A stretch of DNA of 64,000 nt, taken from positions 124,001-188,000 of the forward strand of contig NC_008048.1 in NCBI RefSeq assembly GCF_000013985.1. The letters are read 5' to 3'. The stretch comes from Sphingopyxis alaskensis RB2256. Its GTDB lineage: Bacteria; Pseudomonadota; Alphaproteobacteria; Sphingomonadales; Sphingomonadaceae. The translations under genes and the position numbers were made by a program. A model generated the notes under the pieces. It did not search any database, was not told where the DNA came from, and saw nothing but the letters and a program-made list of their open reading frames with translations. This document shows, piece after piece, positions 34,935 to 43,575 of this stretch (position 1 is the first letter of the stretch; each line of letters begins with the position of its first letter).

Positions 34935-35654
34935 TCAAACCTCGCTCAATGCCGCCTCGGTGGGCGCGATGCTCGCCGGGGTCCCGACGTCGAACCATTG
35001 CCCCATGTGCGACAGGCCATACAGCCGCTCCGCCGCGATCGCGCGGTCCCACAAGATGTTGGTCGAAAAAGGCCCGTCGGGCGCGCCGTCCAGCAAGCGT
35101 CGCGAGACGAGCTGGATACCGGTATAGACGAAGGGCGCGATCCGCCCCGGCTTGCGCCGCGACAGCCGCCCCGCCGGGTCCATGTGGAAATCGCCGCGCC
35201 CGCGATGCCCCGTCGCGCTCGCCTGCCGGATGACGAGCAGCAGCGCATCCATCCCGGCGTCGTCCCAGTGGCGCGCGAGGTGGCGGATGCTGTCCTGTGG
35301 CCCGTCGGTCCAGATATTGTCGCTGTTCACGATCAGGATCGGATCGCCGGTGAGCAGCGGCAGCGCCTTGACCATTCCGCCACCGGTTTCGAGCAATTGC
35401 CCGCGCTCGTCGGATATGGCGATGGTGAAGCGGCGTTTCTGCGCCGCGAGATGCGCCTCCAGCGCGTCGGCGAGATAATGGACGTTGACGACGACATGGC
35501 CGATGCCGGCTGCCTCGATCCGGTCGAGGCTGTGGTCGATCAGCGGTTTGCCCGCGATGCGCACCAGCGGCTTGGGCCGCGTCGCGGTCAAGGGCCGCAT
35601 CCGCTTGCCGAGTCCCGCCGCCATCACCATCGCGCTTTCGATCGTCGCACTCAC
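34935..35654 (-). CDS. murU: N-acetylmuramate alpha-1-phosphate uridylyltransferase
   Basis: GTG 35654 overlaps the amgK stop (GTGA) and has GGAGG upstream, giving 239 residues. The nucleotidyltransferase signature 'VMAAGLGKRMRPLT' is followed by 'KPLVRIAGKPLIDH' and 'ILIVNSDNIW'. With AmgK it forms the MurU/AmgK shortcut that turns recycled MurNAc into UDP-MurNAc, a route known to reduce fosfomycin sensitivity. The pairing with amgK is what distinguishes it from generic sugar-phosphate nucleotidyltransferases. Confidence 0.9.
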   Translation of the reverse strand: MSATIESAMVMAAGLGKRMRPLTATRPKPLVRIAGKPLIDHSLDRIEAAGIGHVVVNVHYLADALEAHLAAQKRRFTIAISDERGQLLETGGGMVKALPLLTGDPILIVNSDNIWTDGPQDSIRHLARHWDDAGMDALLLVIRQASATGHRGRGDFHMDPAGRLSRRKPGRIAPFVYTGIQLVSRRLLDGAPDGPFSTNILWDRAIAAERLYGLSHMGQWFDVGTPASIAPTEAALSEV

Positions 35655-36634
35655 GCCCACGCCTCCGCCCGCTTCGCCGCGGGGATATGCGCGTCGAACC
35701 ATTGCCGGACGGGGACCAGCGCCGGATGCGCGAGGTCGCGTTCGAGCAGGCCCCACATGCGCGGCTGGAACTGGCGGTAATGCGGCTTGTTGTCGCGTTT
35801 CCACAGGCGGACGAACACGCCGAGAATGCGCGTGTTGCGCTGCGCCGCGAGCGCCCAATAGGCGTTCTCGATATCGCGCCCGGTCGCTTGCCGATAACGC
35901 GCGAGCATCGCCGCCTCGACCGCCGGGCTGACGTCGCGCCTTGCATCCTCCAGCACCGAGGCGAGGTCATAGGCGGGGTGCCCGACCAGCGCGTCCTGAA
36001 AATCGAGCAGGCCGTAATGCGCGATGCCGTCCTGCCCCGCAACGAGCATGATGTTTTCGGCGTGGAAATCGCGCAGCACGGTGACGCGCGGCAGGCCGTC
36101 GCTCTCCACCGGGGTCAGCGCGGCTTCCCACGCGGCGCGAAAGCTGTCGCGATCGACGGCGATGTCCAGCGCCGGGCAATACCAGTCGGTGAACAGCATC
36201 ACCTCGCCCAGCCATTGCTCCAGCCCATGCACGGGCAGCCCCGGCATCGGCGGCTGCGCGTGGAGATGGATCAGCAGGTCGGTGAGCCCGCTGTAATGGG
36301 CGGTTTCGCGGTCGGGCGCGGCATCGACGGTCTCGCGCAGCCGCACATCGCCGAAATCCTCGATCAACAGCAGCCCGCGTTCCAGATCGCGCGCGAGGAT
36401 CGTCGGCGCGTTGAGTCCCGCCTCACACAGATATTCGGCGACCGCGATGAAAGGCCGCGGGTCTTCGTGCGGCGGCGGCGCGTCCATCAGCACCGCGCGT
36501 CGTTCGCCATCGACGACCCGGAAATAGCGGCGGAAGGATGCGTCGCCCGCGAGCGGTAAAATCCGGGCATCGTCCCAGCCGTGCGCCGCGAGAAAGGCGG
36601 GCGCATGAGCGGGCGGAATCATGGAAGCGGCCAT
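35651..36634 (-). CDS. amgK: N-acetylmuramate/N-acetylglucosamine anomeric kinase
   Basis: ATG 36634, with GGGAGG just upstream, gives about 327 residues; ATG 36622, which overlaps the tsaE stop as ATGA, is the alternative. The aminoglycoside phosphotransferase-like fold shows 'GDASFRRYFRVV' (nucleotide loop), 'VTVLRDFHAENIML' (catalytic Asp) and 'LLDFQDALVGHPAYDLASVL' (metal-binding Asp). AmgK phosphorylates C1 of MurNAc for MurU. It lies between tsaE and murU with overlaps at both ends. Confidence 0.9.
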   Translation of the reverse strand: MAASMIPPAHAPAFLAAHGWDDARILPLAGDASFRRYFRVVDGERRAVLMDAPPPHEDPRPFIAVAEYLCEAGLNAPTILARDLERGLLLIEDFGDVRLRETVDAAPDRETAHYSGLTDLLIHLHAQPPMPGLPVHGLEQWLGEVMLFTDWYCPALDIAVDRDSFRAAWEAALTPVESDGLPRVTVLRDFHAENIMLVAGQDGIAHYGLLDFQDALVGHPAYDLASVLEDARRDVSPAVEAAMLARYRQATGRDIENAYWALAAQRNTRILGVFVRLWKRDNKPHYRQFQPRMWGLLERDLAHPALVPVRQWFDAHIPAAKRAEAWA

Positions 36635-37068
36635 CGCGCCTCCCAAGCGGGCGGCACTCTCGCTGTCAAGACACGCGCATCGCCCGCGCCCGAAATCGTC
36701 AGTTCGAGCGCACCCGGCCAGCCGTCGCCGCCCAGCCGATCGGGCCATTCGATGAGCAGCGCGCCGTCGGAAAGATAATCGTCGAGGCCGAGTTCGATGA
36801 GGTCGCGCGGCTCCTCGATCCGGTAGAGATCGACATGCGCGATGGGCAGGTCGACCTCGGGCGGCGCATAGGGCTGGACGATCGCGAAGGTCGGGCTCGG
36901 CGCTTCGCCCGCCAGCCCGCGCGCCTTCAGCATCGCGCGCGCGAGGGTCGTCTTGCCCGCGCCCAGATCGCCCGACAGCAGCACGACGTCGCCGGGCGCC
37001 AGCACGCCGCCGATCGCCGCGCCGATGGCGTCGGCTTCGTCGAGATTATAAGCGAGTGTGAAGCTCAT
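36619..37068 (-). CDS. tsaE: tRNA threonylcarbamoyladenosine biosynthesis ATPase TsaE
   Basis: The product has 149 residues from ATG 37068. The Walker A motif is 'GDLGAGKTTLAR' (33-44), then 'SPTFAIVQPY' and 'IAHVDLYRIEEP', followed by 'LIEWPDRL'. TsaE works with TsaB and TsaD to make t6A at position 37 of ANN-decoding tRNAs. Its gene is overlapped by the start of amgK, an arrangement conserved in alphaproteobacteria. Confidence 0.95.
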   Translation of the reverse strand: MSFTLAYNLDEADAIGAAIGGVLAPGDVVLLSGDLGAGKTTLARAMLKARGLAGEAPSPTFAIVQPYAPPEVDLPIAHVDLYRIEEPRDLIELGLDDYLSDGALLIEWPDRLGGDGWPGALELTISGAGDARVLTARVPPAWEARWPLP

Positions 37069-37088
37069 CGGGCCCGCTTTCGTGTTTG

Positions 37089-37171
37089 TGCCCCTGCGGA
37101 GGCAGGGGCCCATCTCCGGACGGCGCCAAGTTGAGCCCGCGGGAGATGGGTCCCTGCCGTCGCAGGGATCC
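37089..37171. repeat. Intergenic palindromic repeat between divL-like gene and tsaE
   Basis: GCCCCTGC...GCAGGGGC hairpins and an inverted CCCATCTCC/GGAGATGGG pair flank a short centre. It resembles the other intergenic palindromes in the window and may be a transcript hairpin inside the operon. Confidence 0.6.
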
Positions 37172-37198
37172 AGCGCGAAAGGATGACAATAAGGATTG

Positions 37199-39562
37199 TC
37201 ACATCCCTCGCGGCAGGCTGACGCGCACCAGCGTGCCCTGTCCCGCCTCGCTCACCACTTCCATCGTCCCGCCGTGCGCGGCGACGAGCTGGCGCGCGAG
37301 TGCGAGGCCGATGCCGCCGGTGTCGGTGCCCGCCTGTTGCCCCTTGGCGACCGCGGCGGCGGCTTCGGGCATTCCGGGGCCGTTGTCGGAGACGATGATG
37401 TCGATCCCGCGCTTGTCGCCGTCGGCGTGAAGCAGCACGCGACCGGCCGATTTGCGCGCCGGCGCGGTGAAGCGCACCGCATTGTCGAGCAGCCCGGCGA
37501 CGAGGCGCGACAGCCGCGGCGCATCGCCCTCGATCGTGCCGAGGTCGGCGGCGATGTTGCCGACCAGCTCGACCTTCTCGGCATCGGCAAAAGGCCGCGT
37601 GTCGTCGAGCGCCTTTTCGAGCAGCGCGCGGACGTCGACCGGCGCGCGCTCGATCGCCAGCGTCCCCGCCTCGCCCTGCGCGAGGTCGAGAACATTGTCG
37701 ATCTGGCGGCCGAGCACCGCGACCGAGTCCATGATCGCATCGACATAGGCGCGCTGCTGGTCCCCGAGCTTGCCGGCATAGCCTGCCTGCAGCATTTCGC
37801 CGAAGCCGCCGATCGAGGTCAGCGGCGTACGCAGCTCATAGCTCATCCGCGACAGGAAGGCGGTCTTGGCCTTGTCGGCCGCTTCGAGCGCTTCGTTGCG
37901 CTCGCGCAGCGCGCCCTCCATCTTCCGGCTGGCGGTGATGTCGAGCATGATGAGCAGCGCATTACCGTCGGGCAGCGGGATCGACGCGAAGTCGAAATGG
38001 CGCCCGTCGGCAAAGCGGATCTCGCCGACGCGCTGCTGGCGTTCGAGCGTCGCGGCGCGGATCACTTCCTGGACGACGCTGATCTGGTTCGGCTTGGCGA
38101 GCCGGTCGGCGAGCCCGCCCATCAGCACGTCGACGCGCGGGTGCGCGGCCAGCGTCGGCTCGTCGACGCCCCACAGGCGGCGGAAGCGCTGGTTCCAGAG
38201 GTGCAGGCGGCCGTCGGGAGCAAAGACCGCGACCGCCTCGAACAGATTGTCGAAGGTTGCGGTGCGCACGCGCAGCAGCGTGTCGCGCGCCCCGGCGAGC
38301 TGGACCTGCTCGGTCTTGTCCTCGGCGATCAGCAACAGCCCACCGTCGGGGGTCGGCTGCGCGACGACGTGCAGGTGCGTGCCGTCGCGCAGGCGCCAAT
38401 CCTCTTCGCTTGCTTCGGCTCGCGCAAACCAGTCGACATGCGCTTGCCGCCATTCGGGATAGTCGCGTACCTCCGGCGTCCGGCCGCGCTCGCGCCATGC
38501 ATCGAGCAGCCGGGCGAACGGCCGCGCCTCCCCCACATCGTCCGCATCCAGCCCGAACAGGCGGCGAAAAGGCAGGTTGGCAAAGGCGAGGCCCTGGTCG
38601 GGGCCGAATTGCGCGACCGCGGCCGACAGCCGGTCGAGCAGCTCGCGTTGCGTATCGACGAAGCGGCGATGCGCGCCGCGTTCGCTTTCCAGTTCCTGAA
38701 TGTCGATCGCATAGCCCGCGATGCCGATCATGCGGCCGCCCTCGGGCGCGAGCGGCACATCGACGACGCGCATGATCCGCCGCTCGCCCTCGATCGTCAC
38801 CGGGATGGTGCGCTGCTGCGCCGATCCCGCCGCGCGCGCGGCGTCGGCGGCGTCGGCGGCGCTCACTCCCGCGACGGTTTCGCAAAGCTCGATGCCGCCG
38901 TCGATCACCGCGGTGGCGCTCCTGGCCTCGACCGCGCGGACATAGGCGGCGTTGACGAGCGCGAGCTGCAAGTCGGTGTCCCGGAACCACATGGGGAAGG
39001 GCGCCGCCTCGATGAGCCCCGACAAGGCCTCGAAGGCGGCCAGCGCCTCGTCGCGCTCGGCGCGGGCATGGGCGAGCGCCTGTTGTCCCTCGGTCGCGTC
39101 GCTGAGCCACAGGAGGACGCTGCCCGCCCCGCCGACCGCCTGCGGCGCCGCGGCGCCCTGGACGATGATGGTGCGATGGCTCCCTTCGGGCTTGAGGCTC
39201 AGCTGGAATGGCTTGGCGCCGCGCTGCGCGCCGAGAATCGCCTGGCGCAGCAGGTCGTGACTCGCGGCGTCGAGCCCGCTGCCGATCCCGCGCAGTTCGT
39301 CGAAATTGCGCGGTCCGCGGTCGAGCCCCAGCCAGCGACCGAGCCGGTCGCTGGCTTCGATCCGCCAGTCGGCGCGGACGATCACGGGGAGTTGCGGCGA
39401 CGCTTCGACGAGGCTCGCAAGCCGTTCGGCCTGGCCGCCCGCGAAAGCTGCGCGCCGCTGCATCGCAATCCCGCGCAAGGTCGCCCACAGGCCGGCGAGC
39501 AACCATAGCGCCGCGAACAGGCCAAGGGCGAACAGCAGGGTCGGGGAAAGCGTGCCGCTCAT
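37199..39562 (-). CDS. divL: DivL-type PAS sensor histidine-kinase-like protein
   Basis: The product has 787 residues. An N-terminal transmembrane helix (about 5-28) is followed by several PAS-like domains (about 45-160, 180-290, 300-420, 430-545). The dimerisation region reads 'FLSRMSYELRTPLTSIGGF', with Tyr575 where ordinary kinases have the phospho-accepting His. HATPase motifs are intact: N box 'LLDNAVRF', 'DNGPGMPEA' and 'GTDTGGIGLAL'. A tyrosine here is the hallmark of Caulobacter DivL, which controls CckA and so the CtrA pathway. The gene precedes tsaE in the addBA run. Naming it divL is by motif and architecture; kinase activity is not implied. Confidence 0.85.
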   Translation of the reverse strand: MSGTLSPTLLFALGLFAALWLLAGLWATLRGIAMQRRAAFAGGQAERLASLVEASPQLPVIVRADWRIEASDRLGRWLGLDRGPRNFDELRGIGSGLDAASHDLLRQAILGAQRGAKPFQLSLKPEGSHRTIIVQGAAAPQAVGGAGSVLLWLSDATEGQQALAHARAERDEALAAFEALSGLIEAAPFPMWFRDTDLQLALVNAAYVRAVEARSATAVIDGGIELCETVAGVSAADAADAARAAGSAQQRTIPVTIEGERRIMRVVDVPLAPEGGRMIGIAGYAIDIQELESERGAHRRFVDTQRELLDRLSAAVAQFGPDQGLAFANLPFRRLFGLDADDVGEARPFARLLDAWRERGRTPEVRDYPEWRQAHVDWFARAEASEEDWRLRDGTHLHVVAQPTPDGGLLLIAEDKTEQVQLAGARDTLLRVRTATFDNLFEAVAVFAPDGRLHLWNQRFRRLWGVDEPTLAAHPRVDVLMGGLADRLAKPNQISVVQEVIRAATLERQQRVGEIRFADGRHFDFASIPLPDGNALLIMLDITASRKMEGALRERNEALEAADKAKTAFLSRMSYELRTPLTSIGGFGEMLQAGYAGKLGDQQRAYVDAIMDSVAVLGRQIDNVLDLAQGEAGTLAIERAPVDVRALLEKALDDTRPFADAEKVELVGNIAADLGTIEGDAPRLSRLVAGLLDNAVRFTAPARKSAGRVLLHADGDKRGIDIIVSDNGPGMPEAAAAVAKGQQAGTDTGGIGLALARQLVAAHGGTMEVVSEAGQGTLVRVSLPRGM

Positions 39563-39756
39563 CCCGCCTCATGTCCTCGCTTGTCCGGATGTTCCGCGCG
39601 CATGATCGCCTGCCCTAAAGGCGATGGAGTCATGTTTCAATCGGATGTCGGCGCGGATCGGCGCGCCGCATCGTCCGATGGGCGCGCCGTCCACATTTTA
39701 TCCCGGTTCCGTCAAGCGGAAGCGGGCCGATGCCGCCTTCGCCGCAGGCGAAACGG

Positions 39757-41175
39757 TCAATAACGATAATGGTCGGGCTTGAACGGGCCCTCGACCGGCA
39801 CGCCGATATAATCGGCCTGCTTCTGCGTGAGCTTGGTCAGCTTCACGCCCAGCTTTTCCAGATGCAGCGCCGCGACCTTTTCGTCGAGATGCTTGGGCAG
39901 GACATAGACGTCGTTCTGATACTGCTCGCTGCGCGTCCACAGTTCGATCTGCGCGAGCGTCTGGTTGGTGAAGCTCGCCGACATCACGAAGCTTGGATGG
40001 CCCGTCGCATTGCCGAGATTGACCAGGCGACCCTTCGACAGGATGATGATCTGCTTGCCGTCGGGAAACTCGACCAGGTCGACCTGCGGCTTCACTTCGG
40101 TCCACTTGTAGTTGGCGAGCGCCGCGATCTGGATCTCGCTGTCGAAATGGCCGATGTTGCAGACGATCGCCATATTCTTCATCGCCGCCATATGTTCGGC
40201 GGTGATGACGTCGGCGTTGCCGGTCGCGGTGACGAAGATGTCCGAGCGCTTGACGGCTTCGTCCATCGTCACGACCTCGAAACCCTCCATCGCCGCCTGC
40301 AGCGCGCAGATCGGGTCGATTTCGGTGACGAGGACGCGCGCGCCGCCGTTGCGCAGGCTTTGCGCGCTGCCCTTGCCGACGTCGCCGAAGCCGGCGACTG
40401 TCGCAACCTTGCCCGCCAGCATCACGTCGGTGCCGCGACGGATCGCGTCGACGAGCGATTCCTTGCAGCCATAAAGATTGTCGAACTTCGACTTGGTGAC
40501 GCTGTCGTTGACGTTGATCGCGGGGAAGGGCAGTTCGCCCTTCTTGGCGATGTGATAGAGGCGGTGGACACCGGTGGTCGTTTCTTCCGACACGCCCTTG
40601 ATCGCCTTGACGGTTTTGGTGAGATAGCCGGGTTTTGCGGCGATGAACGCCTTCAGCGCGCGCTGCATCTCGACCTCTTCCTCATTTTCGGGCGGCGGCA
40701 TGGTTTCGCCGGCCTCCAGCTTCGCGCCCCACAGCGCGAACATGGTGGCGTCGCCGCCATCGTCGAGGATCAGGTTCGCGGTCCGGCCGTCATTGTCGCT
40801 TTCCCAGTCGAAAATGCGGCCGACATAGTCCCAATAATCGGCGAGGCTTTCGCCCTTCACCGCGAACACCGGCACGCCCGACGCGGCGATCGCGGCGGCG
40901 GCATGGTTCTGCGTCGAGAAAATGTTGCATGTCGCCCAGCGCACTTCGGCGCCAAGCGCGGTCAGCGTCTCGATCAGCACCGCGGTCTGGATGGTCATGT
41001 GCAGCGACCCGGTGATGCGCGCACCCTTCAGCGGCTGCGATGCGCCATATTCGGCGCGTAGCGCCATCAGGCCCGGCATTTCGGTTTCGGCGATGTTGAT
41101 TTCCTTGCGCCCGAAATCGGCGAGGCCGATGTCGGCAACGACATAATCGCGGGTATCGGCGGCGAGAGTGGCCAC
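39757..41175 (-). CDS. ahcY: S-adenosylhomocysteine hydrolase
   Basis: GTG 41175 has GGAG six bases upstream and gives 472 residues; ATG 41187 is an alternative without a ribosome site. The protein carries '[16 protein letters not shown]', '[14 protein letters not shown]' and the NAD-binding '[15 protein letters not shown]', and ends '...FKPDHYRY'. It reversibly hydrolyses SAH to adenosine and homocysteine, relieving product inhibition of methyltransferases. It is the first gene of the long minus-strand run; two palindromes lie upstream. Confidence 0.96.
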   Translation of the reverse strand: MATLAADTRDYVVADIGLADFGRKEINIAETEMPGLMALRAEYGASQPLKGARITGSLHMTIQTAVLIETLTALGAEVRWATCNIFSTQNHAAAAIAASGVPVFAVKGESLADYWDYVGRIFDWESDNDGRTANLILDDGGDATMFALWGAKLEAGETMPPPENEEEVEMQRALKAFIAAKPGYLTKTVKAIKGVSEETTTGVHRLYHIAKKGELPFPAINVNDSVTKSKFDNLYGCKESLVDAIRRGTDVMLAGKVATVAGFGDVGKGSAQSLRNGGARVLVTEIDPICALQAAMEGFEVVTMDEAVKRSDIFVTATGNADVITAEHMAAMKNMAIVCNIGHFDSEIQIAALANYKWTEVKPQVDLVEFPDGKQIIILSKGRLVNLGNATGHPSFVMSASFTNQTLAQIELWTRSEQYQNDVYVLPKHLDEKVAALHLEKLGVKLTKLTQKQADYIGVPVEGPFKPDHYRY

Positions 41176-41273
41176 GGGATTCTCCATATATGGCAGGAAC
41201 GACCGCAGGCGAGCGGCCACGAAAACTGTGTAATTTTCTTGCGCGTCCTAGCCGAAAGCGCGCCGCCGATCAA

Positions 41274-41293
41274 ATATAAACTTTTCTTTATAT
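41274..41293 (-). promoter_or_regulatory. AT-rich palindrome upstream of ahcY
   Basis: ATATAAA (41274-41280) and TTTATAT (41287-41293) form an inverted repeat with six bases between, 99 bases before the ahcY start. The shape is like operators of ArsR-type SAH-responsive regulators (SahR) in proteobacteria, but the match is from memory and not confirmed. Confidence 0.45.
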
Positions 41294-41427
41294 CGCAAGC
41301 CCGCCACCGCCCGGCGATCGACGCCGGGCAGAAATCGGCGCGCGACGGGGCGCCGCGCCTGAAAATATATCCGGTGGGCGCAATTGTGACAGTCCGCGCC
41401 GCACTTTTGTGACACCGAGTCGGCAAG

Positions 41428-41450
41428 GTCAAGATTATGAAAATCTTGAC
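41428..41450. promoter_or_regulatory. Perfect 9-bp-arm palindrome at the ahcY/TPR divergent region
   Basis: GTCAAGATT (41428-41436) and AATCTTGAC (41442-41450) are perfect inverted arms around ATGAA. A TATAAT box on the plus strand follows at 41452-41457, so the palindrome would cover the spacer of a rightward promoter for the gene at 41576. It is a candidate repressor site. Confidence 0.5.
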
Positions 41451-41575
41451 TTATAATGCGCCTAGCGATGAGCATAATGTGCTATTGTGACAGGAGTGTT
41501 ACAAATACCCGAAAACATTGACTTTTCACGCGGCGCGCGAGAAAATCGGCGAAACTTTTCTGGGAGATGGACGAG

Positions 41576-41974
41576 ATGAAAAAAATCCTGCTGCCGCTGA
41601 TCACACTGGCTTTCGCGAGTCCGGTCGCGGCGCAATCGATCGTTGTCGTCACCGCCCCGCAGCCCGGTTCGGACGTGCTGCCGGTCGCCTATGCCGAACT
41701 CAAGGCGGGCGAAAATCAGGCCGCGATCGACAAGCTGACCGACGAAACCAGGCTCGACGCGCGCGATCCGTCGCGCCTCATCAATCTTGGCACCGCCTAT
41801 GCCCGGCTGGGTCGCACCGTCGAAGCCGCCGCCGCCTATGACGCCGCGATCAACAGCCCGATCCGCTACGATCTCGAACTGTCGAGCGGCCGCTATGTCG
41901 ATTCGCGCTGGGCCGCGCGGACGGCGCTCGCCAATCTGGAACAGGGTCGGCCGCTGCTCGCGCTCGCGCGGTAA
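41576..41974 (+). CDS. Secreted tetratricopeptide-repeat protein
   Basis: ATG 41576 is preferred over 41567 on ribosome-site distance (GGGAG). The signal peptide ends 'ASPVAAQS'. The mature ~110 residues contain TPR-like helices ('AYAELKAGENQAAIDKLTDE', 'INLGTAYARLGRTVEAAAAY'), pointing to protein-protein interaction in the periplasm. The function is unknown. The gene is divergent from ahcY across a regulatory region with two palindromes and ends just before an inverted repeat that may terminate transcription. Confidence 0.8.
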   Translation: MKKILLPLITLAFASPVAAQSIVVVTAPQPGSDVLPVAYAELKAGENQAAIDKLTDETRLDARDPSRLINLGTAYARLGRTVEAAAAYDAAINSPIRYDLELSSGRYVDSRWAARTALANLEQGRPLLALAR

Positions 41975-41981
41975 CAAATAT

Positions 41982-42059
41982 CGTCGCCCCCGCGCAGGCG
42001 GGGGCCGCAAGAGGCCTTGCGCTACTTCCATAGCGGCTCCCGCCTGCGCGGGGGCGACG
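41982..42059. repeat. Inverted repeat with perfect 21-bp arms
   Basis: The 21-base arms at 41982-42002 and 42039-42059 are exact reverse complements (GC-rich, starting CGTCGCCCCCGCGCAGG), with 36 bases between. It lies between convergent genes and could act as a bidirectional terminator-like structure. Confidence 0.75.
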
Positions 42060-42067
42060 GCAGGGCC

Positions 42068-42631
42068 TCAGGCTTCCCCGCCTTTGGTCGTCAGCAGGCG
42101 GGCGTCCACTCCCGCTTCGGCAAACGCCGCCTGCCACCGCCGGGCGGGCGGCGTGTCGAACAACAGCGCGTCGCTGCCCGGCGTGACGTGCCAGCCGTGG
42201 CGCACCATCTCACCCTCAAGCTGCCCCGGCGACCATCCGGCATATCCCAGCGCGACCAGCCAGCGCGAAGGGCCCCGCCCCTCGCCGATCGCGCGCAATA
42301 TGTCGTGCGAACTCGACACCATCCAGCGATCGGCCACCAGCACCGCGCCCTCGCCGCCCCAGTCGCGGCTGTGGAGGACGAAGCCGCGCGATGGTTCGAC
42401 CGGGCCGCCCAGATAGACGGGCTGGTCGAGCGGGGCCTCATGCTCGATCCCCAGCTGGTCGAGCACCGCGCCGACGGTCATGCCCTCGATCGGGTCGGCG
42501 ATGCCGATTCCCATCGCGCCATCCTCGTCATGGCTGATCATCGCGATCACCGAATGTTCGAAGCGGGGATCGCCGATGCCGGGCAGCGCGAGCAGCAGCT
42601 GGCCGGTGAACCAGGTGGGGGCAGTGTCCAT
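42068..42631 (-). CDS. YqgE/AlgH family protein
   Basis: The product has 187 residues from ATG 42631. The family patterns 'FTGQLLLALPGIGDPRFEHS', 'YLGGPVEPSRGFVLHS' and 'RWLVALGYAGWSPGQLEGE' are all present. UPF0301/YqgE proteins are small cytoplasmic beta-rich proteins of unresolved function, named AlgH from a pseudomonad. The gene is convergent with the TPR gene, separated by the 41982-42059 repeat. Confidence 0.92.
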   Translation of the reverse strand: MDTAPTWFTGQLLLALPGIGDPRFEHSVIAMISHDEDGAMGIGIADPIEGMTVGAVLDQLGIEHEAPLDQPVYLGGPVEPSRGFVLHSRDWGGEGAVLVADRWMVSSSHDILRAIGEGRGPSRWLVALGYAGWSPGQLEGEMVRHGWHVTPGSDALLFDTPPARRWQAAFAEAGVDARLLTTKGGEA

Positions 42632-42716
42632 CGCGCCATCATGCCGCGCGGGGGCAGGGCGGTCCAGTGTCTTTGGGGGCGGGATGGCGCCTTTGGGGTA
42701 GGGAGATACCATAAAG

Positions 42717-42830
42717 CCCTCTCCCCTTCAGGGGAGAGGGTTGGGAGAGGGGGACCATCCAAACCCCTCTCAACTTCGGCTAGCCAGCAAGCTGGCAAGC
42801 CTGCGTATCTCTCCCCTGAAGGGGAGAGAG
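42717..42830. repeat. Dispersed GC-rich repeat, copy in opposite orientation
   Basis: CCCTCTCCCC TTCA GGGGAGAGGG (42717-42740) and CTCTCCCC TGAA GGGGAGAG near 42808-42828 flank a centre with AGCCAGCAAGCTGGCAAG, the reverse complement of the core of the 26511-26641 unit. It lies between the divergent yqgE and peroxiredoxin genes. Confidence 0.75.
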
Positions 42831-42973
42831 CCCGCAATGCCAACGGCCACTTCCGGTCGCAAGCGGTCAATTCGTCCAAACTCCCACCCTCCCTCTTCGC
42901 CATCCTTGACTCGCGTCCCCGGCGCCCCAATGTCTCGCCGACCCGAATCCCCTTGAGCGAAAAGGATGCCAAG

Positions 42974-43456
42974 ATGACGATCCAACCCGGCGACAAGCTG
43001 CCCGACGCGACCTTCGTAAAGGTGACCGAAAATGGTCCCGAACAGGTCAGCGCCGCCGATTATTTCAAGGGCCGCAGGGTCGCGCTCTTTTCGGTTCCCG
43101 GCGCTTTCACGCCGACCTGCTCGGCCAAGCATCTGCCCGGCTTTGTCGAAAAAGCCGACGCCTTGAAGGCCAAGGGTGTCGATGAAATCGCCTGCACCGC
43201 GGTCAACGACGCCTTTGTCATGGGCGCATGGAGCAAGAGCGCCAACGCCGGCGATGCGGTCACGATGCTCGCCGACGGCAATGGCGCCTTTGCCGAAGCG
43301 GTGGGCCTCACCATGGACGGCACTGCTTTCGGCATGGGCAAGCGCGGCCAGCGTTTCTCGATGATCATCAACGACGGCGTCGTCGAACAGCTGAATGTCG
43401 AAGCGCCGGGCGAGTTCAAGGTGTCGAGCGCCGATCATATGCTGGAACAGCTGTAA
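42974..43456 (+). CDS. Peroxiredoxin (Prx5 type)
   Basis: The product has 160 residues from ATG 42974. The peroxidatic site is 'PGAFTPTCSAKHLPGF', with the catalytic Cys around residue 49, followed by 'AFVMGAWSKS' and 'RGQRFSMIINDGVVEQL'. This is the Prx5/AhpC-TSA redoxin type that reduces hydrogen peroxide and alkyl hydroperoxides using thiol donors. It appears monocistronic and is followed by a repeat hairpin. Confidence 0.94.
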   Translation: MTIQPGDKLPDATFVKVTENGPEQVSAADYFKGRRVALFSVPGAFTPTCSAKHLPGFVEKADALKAKGVDEIACTAVNDAFVMGAWSKSANAGDAVTMLADGNGAFAEAVGLTMDGTAFGMGKRGQRFSMIINDGVVEQLNVEAPGEFKVSSADHMLEQL

Positions 43457-43465
43457 GCAAAGCTC

Positions 43466-43524
43466 CGCCCCTTCCCGCAAGGGGAGGGGCCGCGTCTCGC
43501 CGCCCTTCCCTGAAGGCGAGGGCG
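43466..43524. repeat. Short dispersed GC-rich hairpin repeat
   Basis: A GCCCCTTCCC GCAA GGGGAGGGGC hairpin (43467-43490) is followed by a CCGCCCTTCCC/GGCGAGGGCGG hairpin. It is a compact relative of the 26511 and 42717 units and could terminate the peroxiredoxin transcript. Confidence 0.6.
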
Positions 43525-43575
43525 GCGACGATCGCCCCCTTTCCTTTTGTCACAATTTCGTGCAACAGCGTCGCG

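Noticed and set aside
41188..41420. Possible SAH/SAM riboswitch before ahcY
   Set aside because: I could not form the conserved stems or core of a known SAH or SAM-II riboswitch; the palindromes look like protein operators instead.
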